The translations under genes and the position numbers were made by a program. A model generated the notes under the pieces. The model searched no databases. It had not been told where the DNA came from and saw only the letters and a list, made by a program, of their open reading frames with translations. Of a stretch of 64,000 nt of DNA, positions 1 through 8,621 are shown piece after piece (the first letter of the stretch is position 1; each line of letters opens with the position of its first letter). Source of the DNA: Nocardioides sp. zg-1228 (GTDB lineage: Bacteria; Actinomycetota; Actinomycetes; Propionibacteriales; Nocardioidaceae); the NCBI RefSeq assembly GCF_017086465.1, contig NZ_CP070961.1, positions 1,054,001 through 1,118,000 on the forward strand, written 5' to 3'.

Positions 1-2909
1 GCCGCGGTCGGGCCGGGGAAGAGCAGCTCGTTGAGGGCCGCCCGCCGGTCGTCGGCGAGGCGGGCCCGCTGGTCGTCGGTGAGGCTCTCGACCGGCTGCT
101 TCCAGGTGCGGCCGGCGAGGGCCTTGGTGCGGAACGGCTCGGGCCAGCCGCCCGGCGGGTCGCCGAGCTCGCCGTTGAGGAAGCCGATCACCGAGTCCGG
201 GACGTCGTAGGAGGCGGGGTCGGCCTCGAAGTCGGCCGGGTCGGCGCCTGCGGCGACGAGCGCGAGGGCCAGGTCGCCGACCACCTTGGAGGAGGGCGTC
301 ACCTTCACGACGTTGCCGAGGATGTCGTTGGCGGCCGCGTACATGTCCTCGATCTGCTCGAACTTCTCGCCCAGGCCCAGCGCGATGGCCTGCTGGCGCA
401 GGTTGGACAGCTGGCCGCCGGGGATCTCGTGGCGGTAGACCCGCCCGGTCGGGGACGGCAGGCCCGACTCGAAGGGCGCGTAGACCCGGCGTACGGCCTC
501 CCAGTAGGGCTCCATCGCGTTGACCGCGGCCAGCGACAGCCCGGTCTCCCGCGCGGAGTGGTCGGTCGCGGAGACCAGCGCCGACAACGCGGGCTGCGAG
601 GTGGTGCCGGCCATCGCCGCGCATGCGGCGTCGACGGCGTCGACCCCCGCCTCGATGGCCGCGACCAGCGTGGCCAGCTGGCCGCCGGGGGTGTCGTGGG
701 TGTGGAGGTGCACCGGCAGGTCGAAGCGCTCGCGCAGCGCCGCGACCAGGGTGCGGGCGGCGGGCGCGCGCAGCAGGCCGGCCATGTCCTTGATCGCGAG
801 CACGTGGGCGCCGGCGTCGACGATCTGCTCGGCCAGGCGCAGGTAGTAGTCGAGGGTGTAGAGGCGCTCGTCGGGCGAGGACAGGTCGCCGGTGTAGCAG
901 AGCGCGACCTCCGCCACCGAGGTGCCGGTGGCCCGCACCGCGTCGATGGCCGGGCGCATCTGCGAGACGTCGTTGAGGGCGTCGAAGATGCGGAACACGT
1001 CGATGCCGGTCTCGGCGGCCTCCTGCACGAACGCCTCGGTGACCTGGGTGGGGTAGGGCGTGTAGCCGACCGTGTTGCGCCCGCGCAGCAGCATCTGCAG
1101 GCCGACGTTGGGGATGGCCTCGCGCAGTGCGGCGAGCCGCTCCCACGGGTCCTCGGACAGGAAGCGGAGCGCGACGTCGTACGTCGCCCCGCCCCAGCAC
1201 TCCACCGACCACAGCTGCGGCGTCGTGCGCGCCACGTGGTCGGCGACCGCGAGGAGGTCGCGGGTGCGGACGCGGGTGGCGAGCAGCGACTGGTGGGCGT
1301 CGCGGAACGTCGTGTCGGTGACCGCGACCCGGTCCTGGGCGCGCAGCCGACGGGCGAACTCCTCGGGCCCGACCTCGCGGAGCAGCTGGCGGGTGCCGTC
1401 GGGCACGGGCCCGGAGCGGTCGAGCTGCGGCAGCTTGCTCACCGGGGTGACGCTCACCGGTGCGGCGCCGTGCGGCTGGTTGACCGTGACGTCGGCGAGG
1501 TAGGCCAGCAGCTTGGTCGCGCGGTCGCCGCCGAGGCTGGCGCTCTGCAGCTGGGGGTGGTCCTCGATGAACGAGGTCGTGACGCCCCCGGCCGCGAAGT
1601 CGGGGTCGGCCAGCACGGCCTGGAGGAACCCGACGTTGGTGGCGACGCCGCGGATGCGGAACTCGAGCAGCGCCCGCCGGGCCTTCTGCACGGCCGCCTC
1701 GAACGTACGCCCGCGGCAGGTGAGCTTGGCGAGCATCGAGTCGAAGTGGGGGCTGATCTCGGCGCCCGAGTACGTGGTGCCGCCGTCGAGCCGCACGCCC
1801 GGACCGCCGGGGGAGCGGTAGGTGGTGATCCGGCCGGTGTCCGGGCGGAAGCCGTTGGCTGGGTCCTCGGTGGTGATGCGGCACTGCAGCGCGAAGCCGC
1901 GGGGGCGCACCGAGTCCTGGGTCAGGTCGAGGTCGGCGAGGGTGGCGCCGGCCGCGATCAGCATCTGCGACTGCACGAGGTCGACGGCGGTGACCTCCTC
2001 GGTCACCGTGTGCTCGACCTGGATGCGGGGGTTCATCTCGATGAAGACGTAGCGCCCGGCGGGGTCGAGGAGGAACTCGACCGTTCCGGCGTTGGTGTAG
2101 CCGATCTCGCGGGCGAAGCGGACCGCGTCGGCGCAGATGCGCTCGCGCAGCTCCGGGTCGAGGTGGGGCGCCGGGGCGATCTCGATGACCTTCTGGTGGC
2201 GGCGCTGCACCGAGCAGTCGCGCTCGTAGAGGTGGATGACGCCGCCGTCGGAGCCGGTGCCGTCCGCGAGGATCTGCACCTCGATGTGGCGCGGGTCGAC
2301 GACGGCCTGCTCGATGAAGACGGTCGGGTCGCCGAACGCGCCCTCCGCCTCGCGCATGCAGGTCTCGATCGCCTCGCGCAGGTCGGCCCGGTCCTCCACG
2401 CGCCGCATGCCGCGACCGCCGCCACCGGCGACGGCCTTGACGAAGAGGGGCGCCTCGATGCGCTCGGCGGCGGTGAGGAGCTCCTCGACGTCCGTGGACG
2501 GCGGCACCGACTCGAGCACGGGCACCCCCGCGCCGCGGGCGGCCGCGATCGCGCGTGCCTTGTTGCCGGTCAGCGTGAGCACCTCGGCGCTGGGACCGAT
2601 GAAGGTGATGCCGGCGGCGGCGCACGCCTCGGCGAGCGCGGGGTTCTCCGACAGGAAGCCGTAGCCGGGGTAGATCGCGTCGGCCCCGCACTGCACCGCC
2701 ACGTCGACGATGGCCTGCGGGTCGAGGTAGGCGCGGACCGGGTGGCCCACCTCGCCGATCTGGTAGGCCTCCTCGGCCTTCATCCGGTGCTCGGACCCGC
2801 GGTCCTCGTAGGGGAAGACGGCCACCGTGCGCGCGCCGATCTCGCGTGCGGCACGGAACGCCCGGACTGCGATCTCGCCACGGTTGGCGACGAGCACCTT
2901 GGAGAACAT
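1..2909 (-). CDS. pyc: Pyruvate carboxylase, C-terminus beyond the window
   Basis: This is the ATP- and biotin-dependent carboxylase that turns pyruvate into oxaloacetate, an anaplerotic cytosolic enzyme. The protein opens [16 protein letters not shown] and reads 969 codons to the left edge without a stop. A biotin carboxylase/ATP-grasp domain fills about residues 1-450, with the glycine-rich GGGGRGMRRV near 165 and MNPRIQVEHTVTEEVT near 290. The pyruvate-specific carboxyltransferase domain starts near 530 with DTTFRDAHQSLLATR, which separates it from acyl-CoA carboxylases. The visible end (LNELLFPGP) lies about 150 residues short of the usual 1,125-1,150, so the biotinyl domain lies outside. 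Nothing suggests the gene is broken; it is only cut by the window. Confidence 0.96.
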   Translation of the reverse strand, partial: MFSKVLVANRGEIAVRAFRAAREIGARTVAVFPYEDRGSEHRMKAEEAYQIGEVGHPVRAYLDPQAIVDVAVQCGADAIYPGYGFLSENPALAEACAAAGITFIGPSAEVLTLTGNKARAIAAARGAGVPVLESVPPSTDVEELLTAAERIEAPLFVKAVAGGGGRGMRRVEDRADLREAIETCMREAEGAFGDPTVFIEQAVVDPRHIEVQILADGTGSDGGVIHLYERDCSVQRRHQKVIEIAPAPHLDPELRERICADAVRFAREIGYTNAGTVEFLLDPAGRYVFIEMNPRIQVEHTVTEEVTAVDLVQSQMLIAAGATLADLDLTQDSVRPRGFALQCRITTEDPANGFRPDTGRITTYRSPGGPGVRLDGGTTYSGAEISPHFDSMLAKLTCRGRTFEAAVQKARRALLEFRIRGVATNVGFLQAVLADPDFAAGGVTTSFIEDHPQLQSASLGGDRATKLLAYLADVTVNQPHGAAPVSVTPVSKLPQLDRSGPVPDGTRQLLREVGPEEFARRLRAQDRVAVTDTTFRDAHQSLLATRVRTRDLLAVADHVARTTPQLWSVECWGGATYDVALRFLSEDPWERLAALREAIPNVGLQMLLRGRNTVGYTPYPTQVTEAFVQEAAETGIDVFRIFDALNDVSQMRPAIDAVRATGTSVAEVALCYTGDLSSPDERLYTLDYYLRLAEQIVDAGAHVLAIKDMAGLLRAPAARTLVAALRERFDLPVHLHTHDTPGGQLATLVAAIEAGVDAVDAACAAMAGTTSQPALSALVSATDHSARETGLSLAAVNAMEPYWEAVRRVYAPFESGLPSPTGRVYRHEIPGGQLSNLRQQAIALGLGEKFEQIEDMYAAANDILGNVVKVTPSSKVVGDLALALVAAGADPADFEADPASYDVPDSVIGFLNGELGDPPGGWPEPFRTKALAGRTWKQPVESLTDDQRARLADDRRAALNELLFPGPTA

Positions 2910-2969
2910 GTGCCGCACGCTATCGAGCGCCGGGTGTGAGGTGGATCACCTGTCCGTACCCCGGGCGGC

Positions 2970-3911
2970 TCAGGCGGCAGCGTGCTGCTCCTCGCGCCAC
3001 CACGCCACCGTCCGTGCCACCCCCTCCGCCAGCGGGGTCGGGGCGAGGCCGAGCCGGCGCTCGCTCGCGGTCGAGTCCATGACGAACGGGCGGGCGAACA
3101 TGTAGCCGGTCTCCGCCATCTCCCGCACCCGGCGCGAGAGCAGGCCCGCGGCGCCGAGCACCGGCACCGGGACCGAGGCGACCCGCGGCGTGCGTACCCC
3201 GGCCGCCTCGGCCACCATCTCGACCAGCCGGCGCTGCGTGGGGGCGGGAGCGGTGGGGGCGTGGAGGAACGAGTCCCACAGGTCCTCGCGGGCAGCGGCC
3301 GTGATCATCGCCGCCGCCAGGTCGGGGACGTAGGTGAACGAGTGCGGCTGGTCGGGGCTGCCCAGCACGCGCATGGTCCGCCCGGCCAGGACGGTGGGCA
3401 CCATCCGCTCGCCCGCGTGGGCGTTGCGGACCAGCGGACCGTAGAAGTCGGACGCGGCCACGCTGACGGTCGGGGTGGGGGAGGCGTCGCGCTGGGCCAG
3501 CAGCTCGGTGCGGACCCCGAGCTTGCCCGTCCTCGCGGTGCGCGGGGTGACCTCGGTGATCACCTCCGTCACCGGCCCGTAGGCGTAGAGGCTCTCGGGG
3601 AACACGACCACGGCCCCCACCCGTCCCGCCGCCTCCAGCACGACCCGCTCGGCCCGAAGCAGCTCGGCGCGCCAGACGCGAGCGTCGTACGCCGAGCCGT
3701 GGATGCAGTGGTGGACCGCGACCGCCCCGGCGAACGCGTCGCCCAGCTCCTCCGGGCGCGAGACGTCGACGCGGTGGCGCTCGACCAGGGGGTGGACGGG
3801 CCCGCTGCCCGAGCGGGTGAGCAGGCGGACCCGCTGGCCGGCGTCGGCCAGCTGGAGGGCGACGGTGGAGCCGACGGGGCCGGCTCCGGTGACGACGTGG
3901 ACGGTGCTCAT
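2970..3911 (-). CDS. Atypical NAD(P)-binding epimerase/dehydratase-type oxidoreductase
   Basis: A 313-residue protein of the extended short-chain dehydrogenase/epimerase superfamily. The nucleotide-binding loop GAGPVGS lies at residues 9-15 after a first beta strand (VHVVT). The usual YxxxK catalytic pair is not visible where expected; the region reads ESLYAYGPV, so it is an atypical member and the substrate is unknown. The start at 3911 was chosen because the dehydrogenase fold begins there and a GGGAG ribosome site precedes it; the upstream in-frame extension runs through the operators and the neighbouring gene. It is divergent from a TetR gene, with two matching palindromes between them, so it is very likely the regulator's main target. 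Confidence 0.82.
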   Translation of the reverse strand: MSTVHVVTGAGPVGSTVALQLADAGQRVRLLTRSGSGPVHPLVERHRVDVSRPEELGDAFAGAVAVHHCIHGSAYDARVWRAELLRAERVVLEAAGRVGAVVVFPESLYAYGPVTEVITEVTPRTARTGKLGVRTELLAQRDASPTPTVSVAASDFYGPLVRNAHAGERMVPTVLAGRTMRVLGSPDQPHSFTYVPDLAAAMITAAAREDLWDSFLHAPTAPAPTQRRLVEMVAEAAGVRTPRVASVPVPVLGAAGLLSRRVREMAETGYMFARPFVMDSTASERRLGLAPTPLAEGVARTVAWWREEQHAAA

Positions 3912-3930
3912 GGGATCTCCCGGGGATTGA

Positions 3931-3945
3931 GAGAGCGGTGCTCTC
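3931..3945. promoter_or_regulatory. TetR-type operator copy 1
   Basis: GAGAGCGGTGCTCTC, a perfect palindrome with 6-bp arms and a 3-bp centre. It lies 20 bp before the start of the oxidoreductase gene. A second site with the same AGAGC-N3-GCTCT core is centred 51 bp away, about five helical turns. Confidence 0.75.
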
Positions 3946-3982
3946 GGTTCGACCATCATGGCGACGTCCGACGACAAAAGCA

Positions 3983-3995
3983 AGAGCGATGCTCT
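3983..3995. promoter_or_regulatory. TetR-type operator copy 2
   Basis: AGAGCGATGCTCT, palindromic with 5-bp arms and a 3-bp centre, 40 bp upstream of the TetR start. It shares the arms of copy 1, which supports autoregulation plus control of the divergent oxidoreductase gene. Confidence 0.75.
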
Positions 3996-4035
3996 CTTTC
4001 GGCACACGTGCTCACCGATGTGCGAGGATGTCGGG

Positions 4036-4794
4036 ATGGCCGACTCCCGGACGAAGCCCTCCTCGCCCGCCTCGCCGACCCCATCTGCGCCCGCCGCCCG
4101 CGCCTCCTCGCCGCGCGCCCGGGCACGTGAGCAGACGATGCGCGACATCGTGCGGATCGGTCGGGATCACCTCGCCACCGACGGCGCGGCCGCGCTGTCC
4201 CTGCGGGCCGTCGCGCGCGACCTGGGCCTGGTGTCCTCCGCCGTCTACCGCTACGTCGCGAGCCGCGACGAGCTGCTGACGCTGCTCGTCATCGACGGCT
4301 ACGACGAACTGGGCGACGCCGTGGACGCGGCGCTGGCCGAGGTGGATCCGGCCGACCACGCGGGACGCATGGTCGCCATCGCCCGCGCCGCCCGGGCGTG
4401 GGCGCTGCGCGAGCCCGCGACGTACGCCCTGCTCTTCGGCAGCCCGGTGCCCGGCTACGAGGCGCCCGCCGAGCGGACGACCGGGCCGGGCACGCGGGTG
4501 GTCGAGCGGCTCGTGGAGGTGTGGGAGGACGCGTGGCGCGCGGGGGCGATCGTGGTCGACGACGCACCGCTCGACCCGCCCCGGCTCTCGCGCGACCTGG
4601 CGCGGATCCGCGAGGAGGTGCACCTCTCCGTCCCCGACCGGCTGGTGGCCCGCGGCCTCTTCGCCTGGGCGGCGTTGTTCGGCTGCGTGTCGTTCGAGGT
4701 GTTCGGCCAGTACGGCGCGGACACGTTCACCGACCCCGAGGACGTCTTCGAGCACCACCTCGACCTGCTGGTCGGCACGGTCGGGCTGGGGTGA
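4036..4794 (+). CDS. TetR/AcrR family transcriptional regulator with WHG-type C-terminal domain
   Basis: A 252-residue regulator. After a Ser/Pro/Ala-rich leader of about 30 residues, the TetR helix-turn-helix lies at about 35-80 (LSLRAVARDLGLVSSAVYRY). The C-terminal ligand domain contains FAWAALFGCVSFEVFGQY, typical of TetR proteins with the WHG (TetR_C_33-like) domain. The ATG at 4036 follows GAGGATGTCGGG; upstream in-frame starts run into operator DNA. It faces the oxidoreductase at 2970-3911 and two near-identical palindromes lie between, so it probably represses both genes until a ligand releases it. The ligand cannot be told from sequence. Confidence 0.92.
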   Translation: MADSRTKPSSPASPTPSAPAARASSPRARAREQTMRDIVRIGRDHLATDGAAALSLRAVARDLGLVSSAVYRYVASRDELLTLLVIDGYDELGDAVDAALAEVDPADHAGRMVAIARAARAWALREPATYALLFGSPVPGYEAPAERTTGPGTRVVERLVEVWEDAWRAGAIVVDDAPLDPPRLSRDLARIREEVHLSVPDRLVARGLFAWAALFGCVSFEVFGQYGADTFTDPEDVFEHHLDLLVGTVGLG

Positions 4795-4809
4795 GCCCCG
4801 CCGGTCCCG

Positions 4810-5301
4810 TCATCCCCTGAGCCGGAGGGCCGCCACCGCGAGGCAGGCCAGCGCACCGGCCGAGGTGAGGCAGCGCGCGATGTTGAGCGCGACCCAGCGC
4901 GACTCGAAGTCCGCGCGGACCGCGGCGAGCTCGGCGATGGCGTCGAGGCGCCCGGCGGCCGCGAGGGCGTCGTTGAGCGGGACGTTGCCGGCGACGGTGA
5001 TCGCGACGGTCCCCACCGCCAGCACCGTGGCCGCGATCGCCCAGGGCCGCGCCGGCCCGGTGCCCAGGACCGCGACGGCGCCCGCGAGGAGGGGCGGTGC
5101 GGCGAACGTGGCGAGGAAGATCGGGTTCACGATCGCGACGTTGACCTGCTGCATGGTGGCCACGAAGGTCCGGTCGTCCACCCGCGCCAGACCGGGCATC
5201 ACCCCGGTGGCCCAGGTGAAGTAGGTGCCCGCCTGCAGCCCGGCGACGACGGTCGCAGCGAGGGAGAGGACGAGGGCGGGGCCGAGAGGGGTGCTGGTCA
5301 T
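4810..5301 (-). CDS. DUF1772 (anthrone oxygenase-like) membrane protein
   Basis: A 163-residue protein with about four hydrophobic segments. The family pattern is clear: GTYFTWATGVMPGL near the N-terminus, MQQVNVAIVNPIF, NVPLN in the middle, and FESRWVALNIAR late. DUF1772 includes anthrone oxygenases in polyketide pathways, but most bacterial members are small membrane proteins with no proven reaction. It is transcribed away from the AraC gene at 5385, with an inverted repeat between the two, so it may be that regulator's target. Confidence 0.82.
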   Translation of the reverse strand: MTSTPLGPALVLSLAATVVAGLQAGTYFTWATGVMPGLARVDDRTFVATMQQVNVAIVNPIFLATFAAPPLLAGAVAVLGTGPARPWAIAATVLAVGTVAITVAGNVPLNDALAAAGRLDAIAELAAVRADFESRWVALNIARCLTSAGALACLAVAALRLRG

Positions 5302-5310
5302 GGCACCCAG

Positions 5311-5328
5311 TCCACCGCAGCCGGTGGA
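5311..5328. promoter_or_regulatory. Inverted repeat between divergent DUF1772 and AraC genes
   Basis: TCCACCG-cagc-CGGTGGA, a perfect 7-bp inverted repeat with a 4-bp spacer, starting 10 bp upstream of the DUF1772 gene. It could be an operator or a short hairpin in that gene's leader. AraC proteins more often bind direct repeats, so the assignment is weak. Confidence 0.4.
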
Positions 5329-5384
5329 GCCCTGCCATGGTCACGGAGCGCGCGGGCATGCGCGTGCGTCTAGTGTGGGACGGG

Positions 5385-6332
5385 ATGGACGCACTCACCG
5401 GACTGCTCGACGGACCGCGCGCCCGGCGCGCCTTCCTGCTCCGGATCCTGCTCGACCCGCCTTGGTCGATACGGCTGGCGGACGAGGCGCCGCTGTCGCT
5501 GACCTCCGTGGTGCGCGGCCACCTCTGGGTGCGCCCCGACGGGGAGGAGCCGGTCCGCCTGGCGGCTGGCGACGTCGTGGTGTGGGTCGGCCGTGACCAC
5601 TGGACGATCGCCGACGACCCCGGCGCCCCCGACCAGCTCGTCATCCACCCCGGTCAGGTCTGCACCACCGTCGACGGGCATGTCGTGGTGGAGGAGATGA
5701 GCCAGGGGGTGCGCAGCTGGGGCAACAGCACGGTGGGCGAGACGGTGCTGCTCACCGGGGTCTACCAGCTCGAGGGCGAGGTCACCCGCAGGCTGGTCCG
5801 GTCCCTGCCGCGCACGTTGGTGCTGCGGGCCGAGGAGCTCGACACGCCGCTGCTCGACCTGCTGGGGGAGGAGGTCGTCCGCGACGCTCCAGGGCAGGAG
5901 GCGGTGCTCGACCGCCTCCTCGACCTGGTGCTCATCACCCTGCTGCGCACCTGGTTCGCGCGTCCGCGATCGGGTGCCCCGGCGTGGTACGCCGCGCAGG
6001 CGGACGCCGTCGTGGGACCCGCGCTGCGCCTGATGCAGCAGCACCCCGCGCACCCGTGGTCCGTGGCTGAGCTCGCCGCGCGCGCCGGGGTGTCCCGGGC
6101 GGGCTTCGCCCGACGGTTCACCGAGCTGGTCGGCGAGCCGCCGATGGCGTTCCTCCTCGACTGGCGCATCACCCTCGCCGCCGACCTCCTCCTGGAGCCC
6201 GACGCGACGCTCGCCGCGGTCGCACGCCGGGTGGGCTATGCGAGCCCGTTCGCGCTGAGCGCGGCGTTCAAGCGGGAGCGGGGGATCAGCCCGCGCGACC
6301 ACCGGCGGGCTGCTGATCGGGAGATCCCATGA
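5385..6332 (+). CDS. AraC-family regulator with N-terminal cupin domain
   Basis: A 315-residue regulator. The first ~180 residues form an AraC-binding cupin (Cupin_6 type: MDALTGLLDGPRARRAFLLR, then beta-rich sequence VVRGHLWVRP and LAAGDVVVW). The C-terminal ~100 residues carry two helix-turn-helix motifs (VAELAARAGVSRAGFARRF and LAAVARRVGYASPFALSAAF), ending in the usual GISPRDHR. The start at 5385 was preferred to the upstream GTG because the cupin family begins at MDALTGLLDG and a TAGTGT -10 box at 5371-5376 ends 8 nt before it. The gene is divergent from a DUF1772 gene and convergent with the carboxylase at 6345, only 12 bp apart. Confidence 0.9.
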   Translation: MDALTGLLDGPRARRAFLLRILLDPPWSIRLADEAPLSLTSVVRGHLWVRPDGEEPVRLAAGDVVVWVGRDHWTIADDPGAPDQLVIHPGQVCTTVDGHVVVEEMSQGVRSWGNSTVGETVLLTGVYQLEGEVTRRLVRSLPRTLVLRAEELDTPLLDLLGEEVVRDAPGQEAVLDRLLDLVLITLLRTWFARPRSGAPAWYAAQADAVVGPALRLMQQHPAHPWSVAELAARAGVSRAGFARRFTELVGEPPMAFLLDWRITLAADLLLEPDATLAAVARRVGYASPFALSAAFKRERGISPRDHRRAADREIP

Positions 6333-6344
6333 CGTCGCGGCGGC

Positions 6345-8126
6345 TCAGTCCTTGATCTCGCAGATCACGGCGCCGTTGGTGACCGTGGCGCCGACCTCGG
6401 CCTGCAGGCCGGTCACGGTGCCGGCCTTGTGGGCCTTGAGCGGCTGCTCCATCTTCATCGCCTCCATGACGACGACGGTGTCGCCCTCGGCGACCTCCTG
6501 GCCCTCGGTGACGACGACCTTGACGATGGTGCCCTGCATCGGGGAGGTGACGGCGTCGCCCGAGGCCGCGGCACCGGCCTTCTTGGCCGCGCGCCTCGGC
6601 TTCTTCGACCCGCCTGCGCCGCCGTTGCCGCCCGCGGCGAGGCCGCCGAGCCCGGCAGGCAGGACGACCTCGAGGCGGCGGCCGCCGACCTCGACGGTGA
6701 CCGTCTGCCGGTCGCCGGGGGCGTCGGCCTCGGCGCTGTCGCCAGCGTAGGGCTCGATCCGGTTGTCGAACTCCGTCTCGATCCACTGGGTGTAGACGCT
6801 GAACTCGCCCTCCCCGGTGGGGGTGGACGCGCCGACGTAGGCCGGATCGCGCACCACCGCGCGGTGGAACGGGATGACGGTGGGCATGCCGTCGACGACG
6901 AACTCGTCGAGCGCTCGCCGGGACCGCTCGAGGGCCTGGGTGCGGTCCTTGCCGGTGACGATGAGCTTGGCGATCAGGGAGTCGAACGAGCCGGGGATGG
7001 TCTCGCCCTGGTCGTAGCCGCCGTCGAGGCGTACGCCGGGACCGGCCGGCGGGTGCCAGCGGGTGAGGGTGCCGGGGGCGGGCATGAAGTTGCGGCCGCC
7101 GTCCTCGGCGTTGATGCGGTACTCGATGGAGTGCCCGCGGACCTCGGGGTCGCCGTAGCCGAGCTCCTCGCCGGCGGCGATGCGGAACATCTCGCGCACG
7201 AGGTCGATGCCGGTGACCTCCTCGGAGACGCAGTGCTCGACCTGGAGGCGGGTGTTGACCTCGAGGAAGGAGATGGTGCCGTCCTGGGCGACGAGGAACT
7301 CGCACGTGCCGGCGCCGTGGTAGCCGGCCTCGGTGAGGATGCGCTTGGAGGACTCGTAGAGCTCGGCGACCTGCTCGTCGGTGAGGAACGGCGCGGGGGC
7401 CTCCTCGACGAGCTTCTGGTTGCGGCGCTGCAGCGAGCAGTCGCGGGTGGAGACGACGACCACGTTGCCGTGCTGGTCGGCCAGGCACTGGGTCTCGACG
7501 TGGCGGGGCTTGTCGAGGAACTTCTCGACCAGGCACTCGCCGCGACCGAACGCGGTGACCGCCTCGCGGACCGCGGACTCGTAGGCGTCGGGGATCTCCT
7601 CGAGCGTGCGGGCGACCTTGAGGCCGCGGCCGCCGCCGCCGAAGACGGCCTTGATCGCGACCGGGAGGCCGTTGGCCTTGGCGAACTCGACGACCTCGTC
7701 GGCGTCCTTGACCGGGTCCTTGGTGCCGGGCGCGAGCGGCGCCTTGGCCCGGTCGGCGATGTGCTTGGCCTTCGCCTTGTCGCCCAGCGCCTCGATCGCG
7801 GCCGGCGGGGGGCCGATCCAGATCAGCCCGGCGTCGATGACGGCCTGGGCGAACTCGGCGTTCTCGGCGAGGAACCCGTAGCCCGGGTGGATGCTGTCGG
7901 CGCCCGAGCGCTCCGCGATCGCGATGATCTTGGCGATGTCGAGGTAGGACTCGGCCGGGGTGGCGCCACCGAGGGAGTGGGCCTCGTCGGCGAGGCGGAC
8001 GAAGAGGGCGTCGCGGTCGGGGTCGGCGTACACCGCCACCGAGCCGATGCCGGCGTCCTTGCAGGCGCGGATGACGCGGACGGCGATCTCGCCACGGTTG
8101 GCGATGAGGACCTTCTTCAAACTCAC
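6345..8126 (-). CDS. accA: Acyl-CoA carboxylase alpha chain (biotin carboxylase plus biotin carrier)
   Basis: A 593-residue subunit that carboxylates its own biotin with ATP and bicarbonate for acetyl-/propionyl-CoA carboxylase, feeding fatty acid synthesis or propionyl-CoA use. The biotin carboxylase domain covers about 1-450 ([41 protein letters not shown]). An Ala/Gly/Lys-rich linker leads to a biotinyl domain with EAMKMEQ; Lys558 is the predicted biotin site. The start is GTG with AGGAG upstream. Its carboxyltransferase partners are probably the AccD and AccE encoded at 19476-21373, and biotin ligase is at 21471. A candidate -10 (TAGCCT on the minus strand) lies near 8191-8196. Confidence 0.95.
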   Translation of the reverse strand: MSLKKVLIANRGEIAVRVIRACKDAGIGSVAVYADPDRDALFVRLADEAHSLGGATPAESYLDIAKIIAIAERSGADSIHPGYGFLAENAEFAQAVIDAGLIWIGPPPAAIEALGDKAKAKHIADRAKAPLAPGTKDPVKDADEVVEFAKANGLPVAIKAVFGGGGRGLKVARTLEEIPDAYESAVREAVTAFGRGECLVEKFLDKPRHVETQCLADQHGNVVVVSTRDCSLQRRNQKLVEEAPAPFLTDEQVAELYESSKRILTEAGYHGAGTCEFLVAQDGTISFLEVNTRLQVEHCVSEEVTGIDLVREMFRIAAGEELGYGDPEVRGHSIEYRINAEDGGRNFMPAPGTLTRWHPPAGPGVRLDGGYDQGETIPGSFDSLIAKLIVTGKDRTQALERSRRALDEFVVDGMPTVIPFHRAVVRDPAYVGASTPTGEGEFSVYTQWIETEFDNRIEPYAGDSAEADAPGDRQTVTVEVGGRRLEVVLPAGLGGLAAGGNGGAGGSKKPRRAAKKAGAAASGDAVTSPMQGTIVKVVVTEGQEVAEGDTVVVMEAMKMEQPLKAHKAGTVTGLQAEVGATVTNGAVICEIKD

Positions 8127-8621
8127 GCGAGGACTCCTGCGGTGACACTGAGGGGCGGGGACGGGCAGCCGGAGGGCGTACCGCTCGGCAGGCTACCGCG
8201 CTCCGAGTGCCGCGCGACGGGCCGCTTGCCGCGTGGGCTGTGCCATGCGCGCGTAGGCGATGCCGGCTGTGAGCGACGCCACAGGGACGAGCGCTGGTGG
8301 CCGGCGTTCTCGGGCGCCGTCGACCTCCGGGGCGTGAGGAGATGGACAGGCGCTCCGCGGCGGGGTGCCTGCGACCCGCGTGGGCAGCCGCCGCGCCCGC
8401 AGGTGGGCACCCACGGCTTTCCGGAAGCGACGGGGGCGATGGTGATGGGGGGGGGTCGGGGCTCGGCGGCCAGCGCGACGGCACGGCCGCGGAGTCGTCT
8501 GCACGAGGTGTCGTCAGCACCGCGATGACGGGTGGGCTCGGGCGCGTGCGACGCCCGACGTGTTGCGTGCGTCACTCCTGTGGTTAGCGATCGCTAACCT
8601 AGCGGCGCTAGGGTGCGAGGC
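8127..8621. other. Intergenic region of 495 bp between divergent accA and acyl-CoA dehydrogenase genes
   Basis: No convincing gene is visible; the open frames on both strands are Arg/Pro-rich and lack domain-like sequence. It holds the accA leader, a run of nine G at 8447-8455, and an 18-bp palindrome plus -10 box directly before the acyl-CoA dehydrogenase gene. Confidence 0.5.
8582..8599. promoter_or_regulatory. Perfect 18-bp palindrome, probable TetR-type operator
   Basis: GGTTAGCGATCGCTAACC, perfectly self-complementary. It lies just upstream of the TAGGGT -10 box at 8609-8614 and covers the place of the -35 element, so bound protein should block RNA polymerase. TetR-family repressors of acyl-CoA catabolism genes often bind such sites. 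No matching regulator gene is adjacent. Confidence 0.7.

Noticed and set aside
429..2939. Long open frame on the plus strand opposite pyruvate carboxylase
   Set aside because: It is a shadow of the high-GC codons on the other strand; the minus frame has full pyruvate carboxylase motifs and the plus frame has no domain-like sequence.
8447..8455. Run of nine G as a phase-variable tract
   Set aside because: It is not in a gene or close enough to a promoter to switch anything visible, and such runs arise easily at this GC content.
8123..8587. Several open frames of 90-150 codons between accA and the acyl-CoA dehydrogenase
   Set aside because: No ribosome site, no domain, composition biased to Arg and Pro, and frames exist on both strands at once.
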